Positions 5,800 through 6,371 of a stretch of 6,371 nt of DNA are shown one piece after another. The position numbers were made by a program, and so were the translations under genes. The DNA comes from Clostridiales bacterium UBA8960 (GTDB taxonomy: Bacteria > Bacillota > Clostridia > Peptostreptococcales > Acidaminobacteraceae), in contig DMYC01000254.1 of assembly GCA_003482695.1 (NCBI GenBank), forward strand, positions 1 through 6,371. The letters are read 5' to 3'. The notes under the pieces were generated by a model. That model was not told the origin of the DNA. It saw nothing but the letters and a program-made list of their open reading frames with translations, and did no database searches. Each line of letters starts with the position of its first letter. Positions within the stretch are counted from its first letter, which is position 1.

Positions 5800-6371
5800 A
5801 TGGGTACCATACTACTGATCGGTGGCGGTGTCGCGTCATCAGATCCAGATAAAAAAAGGCTCTTTGAGTATATGCATCAAGCGTTGGGAGGAGGAAAGCC
5901 GAAGCTGGCCATCCTATCAAGCTCGAGAAAAGATGCGCAAACAGTGTATGACCATTTTTATAAGGCAGATTCTGAGCTGGGCTCGTTTGAGATAAACTAT
6001 CGAGCGCTTGGATTTGAGCCCGTTTTCATACCGCTGGCTGTAGACAATGCAGACTTAGTGAAGAACAATCCCGTCTGGGAAAAAGTTCTGCTGGAGTGCG
6101 ATGGCGCTTATCTCCAAGGCGGGAGTCAATTTAATCATATAAAGTCGCTTCTTAACAGAGATGGGTCACCATCTCTTTTGCTTGAAGCGCTAAGGGCGAT
6201 TTTGAATCGTGGCGGGATGGTGGCAGGTACGAGTGCCGGTATGGCGGCTATGGGTGATGTGGCATTCGGCGAAGGGACATCGATAGGTGCACAAAAAGCC
6301 AATGGCATGGAATGGCGGTCGGTACCAGAACTTTTTGACGACGAAACGTTTTTGACGAACTTTCCCGACAA
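5800..6371 (+). CDS. Cyanophycinase-like serine peptidase (family S51), 3' incomplete
   Basis: The frame is open from the ATG at 5800 to the window edge, giving 190 complete codons without a stop. The N-terminus GTILLIGGG matches the beta-strand and glycine turn that opens cyanophycinase-type S51 proteins. KLAILSSSRKD (35-45) fits the next strand. AYLQGGSQ (103-110) corresponds to the family's GG-D-Q segment, with Ser in place of Asp. AGTSAGMAAMG (142-152) is the nucleophile elbow, with predicted catalytic Ser145. The later His-containing part of the active site is beyond the window. Cyanophycinases cut beta-Asp-Arg polymer and PepE relatives cut Asp-X dipeptides, so an Asp-containing or isopeptide substrate is plausible but unproven. 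No signal peptide is seen, so it should be cytoplasmic. It starts 13 nt after the M20 stop and is evidently in the same operon. A full-length protein would be about 260-300 residues. Confidence 0.88.
   Translation, partial: MGTILLIGGGVASSDPDKKRLFEYMHQALGGGKPKLAILSSSRKDAQTVYDHFYKADSELGSFEINYRALGFEPVFIPLAVDNADLVKNNPVWEKVLLECDGAYLQGGSQFNHIKSLLNRDGSPSLLLEALRAILNRGGMVAGTSAGMAAMGDVAFGEGTSIGAQKANGMEWRSVPELFDDETFLTNFPD

Overview
The window reads as one operon on the plus strand: an oligopeptide-type ABC importer followed by two peptide or amide hydrolases. It is cut at both ends, inside the solute-binding protein gene at the left and inside a peptidase S51 gene at the right. I found no convincing gene on the minus strand and no tRNA, rRNA, CRISPR array, insertion sequence, promoter or factor-independent terminator. 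The longest gap between consecutive reading frames is 27 nt, so promoter and terminator should both lie outside the window.

Organism: probably a Gram-positive member of the Bacillota, perhaps a clostridial anaerobe. This is inferred from the Gram-positive style of the OppB, OppC, OppD and OppF sequences as I remember them, from AGGAGG-type ribosome-binding sites and from moderate GC content (mid-40s percent by eye). I cannot name a genus. The standard bacterial code fits.

Layout: 1-812, C-terminal part of a family 5 solute-binding protein (OppA-like); 815-1753, OppB-type permease; 1755-2639, OppC-type permease; 2662-4575, a single polypeptide carrying both ATPases (OppD and OppF fused); 4603-5787, an M20-family metallo-amidohydrolase; 5800-6371, a cyanophycinase-like serine peptidase, C-terminally incomplete.

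How the genes work together: the binding protein captures a peptide or peptide-like amide outside the membrane, OppB and OppC form the channel, and the fused OppDF supplies both nucleotide-binding domains. The two downstream enzymes have no visible export signals and would cut the imported material in the cytoplasm. The set looks like an uptake-and-hydrolysis unit for a particular peptide class, possibly one containing unusual amide bonds; the substrate cannot be read from the sequence.

The most notable points are: (i) oppC ends at a TGA that sits where the family's conserved C-terminal Leu-Arg-Asp-x-x-Asp/Glu-Pro tail should have its Arg, and the tail continues in frame after the stop; (ii) the OppD half of the fused ATPase lacks all four cysteines of the C-terminal iron-sulfur motif; (iii) OppD and OppF are fused; (iv) an M20 enzyme and an S51 enzyme are coupled to the importer.
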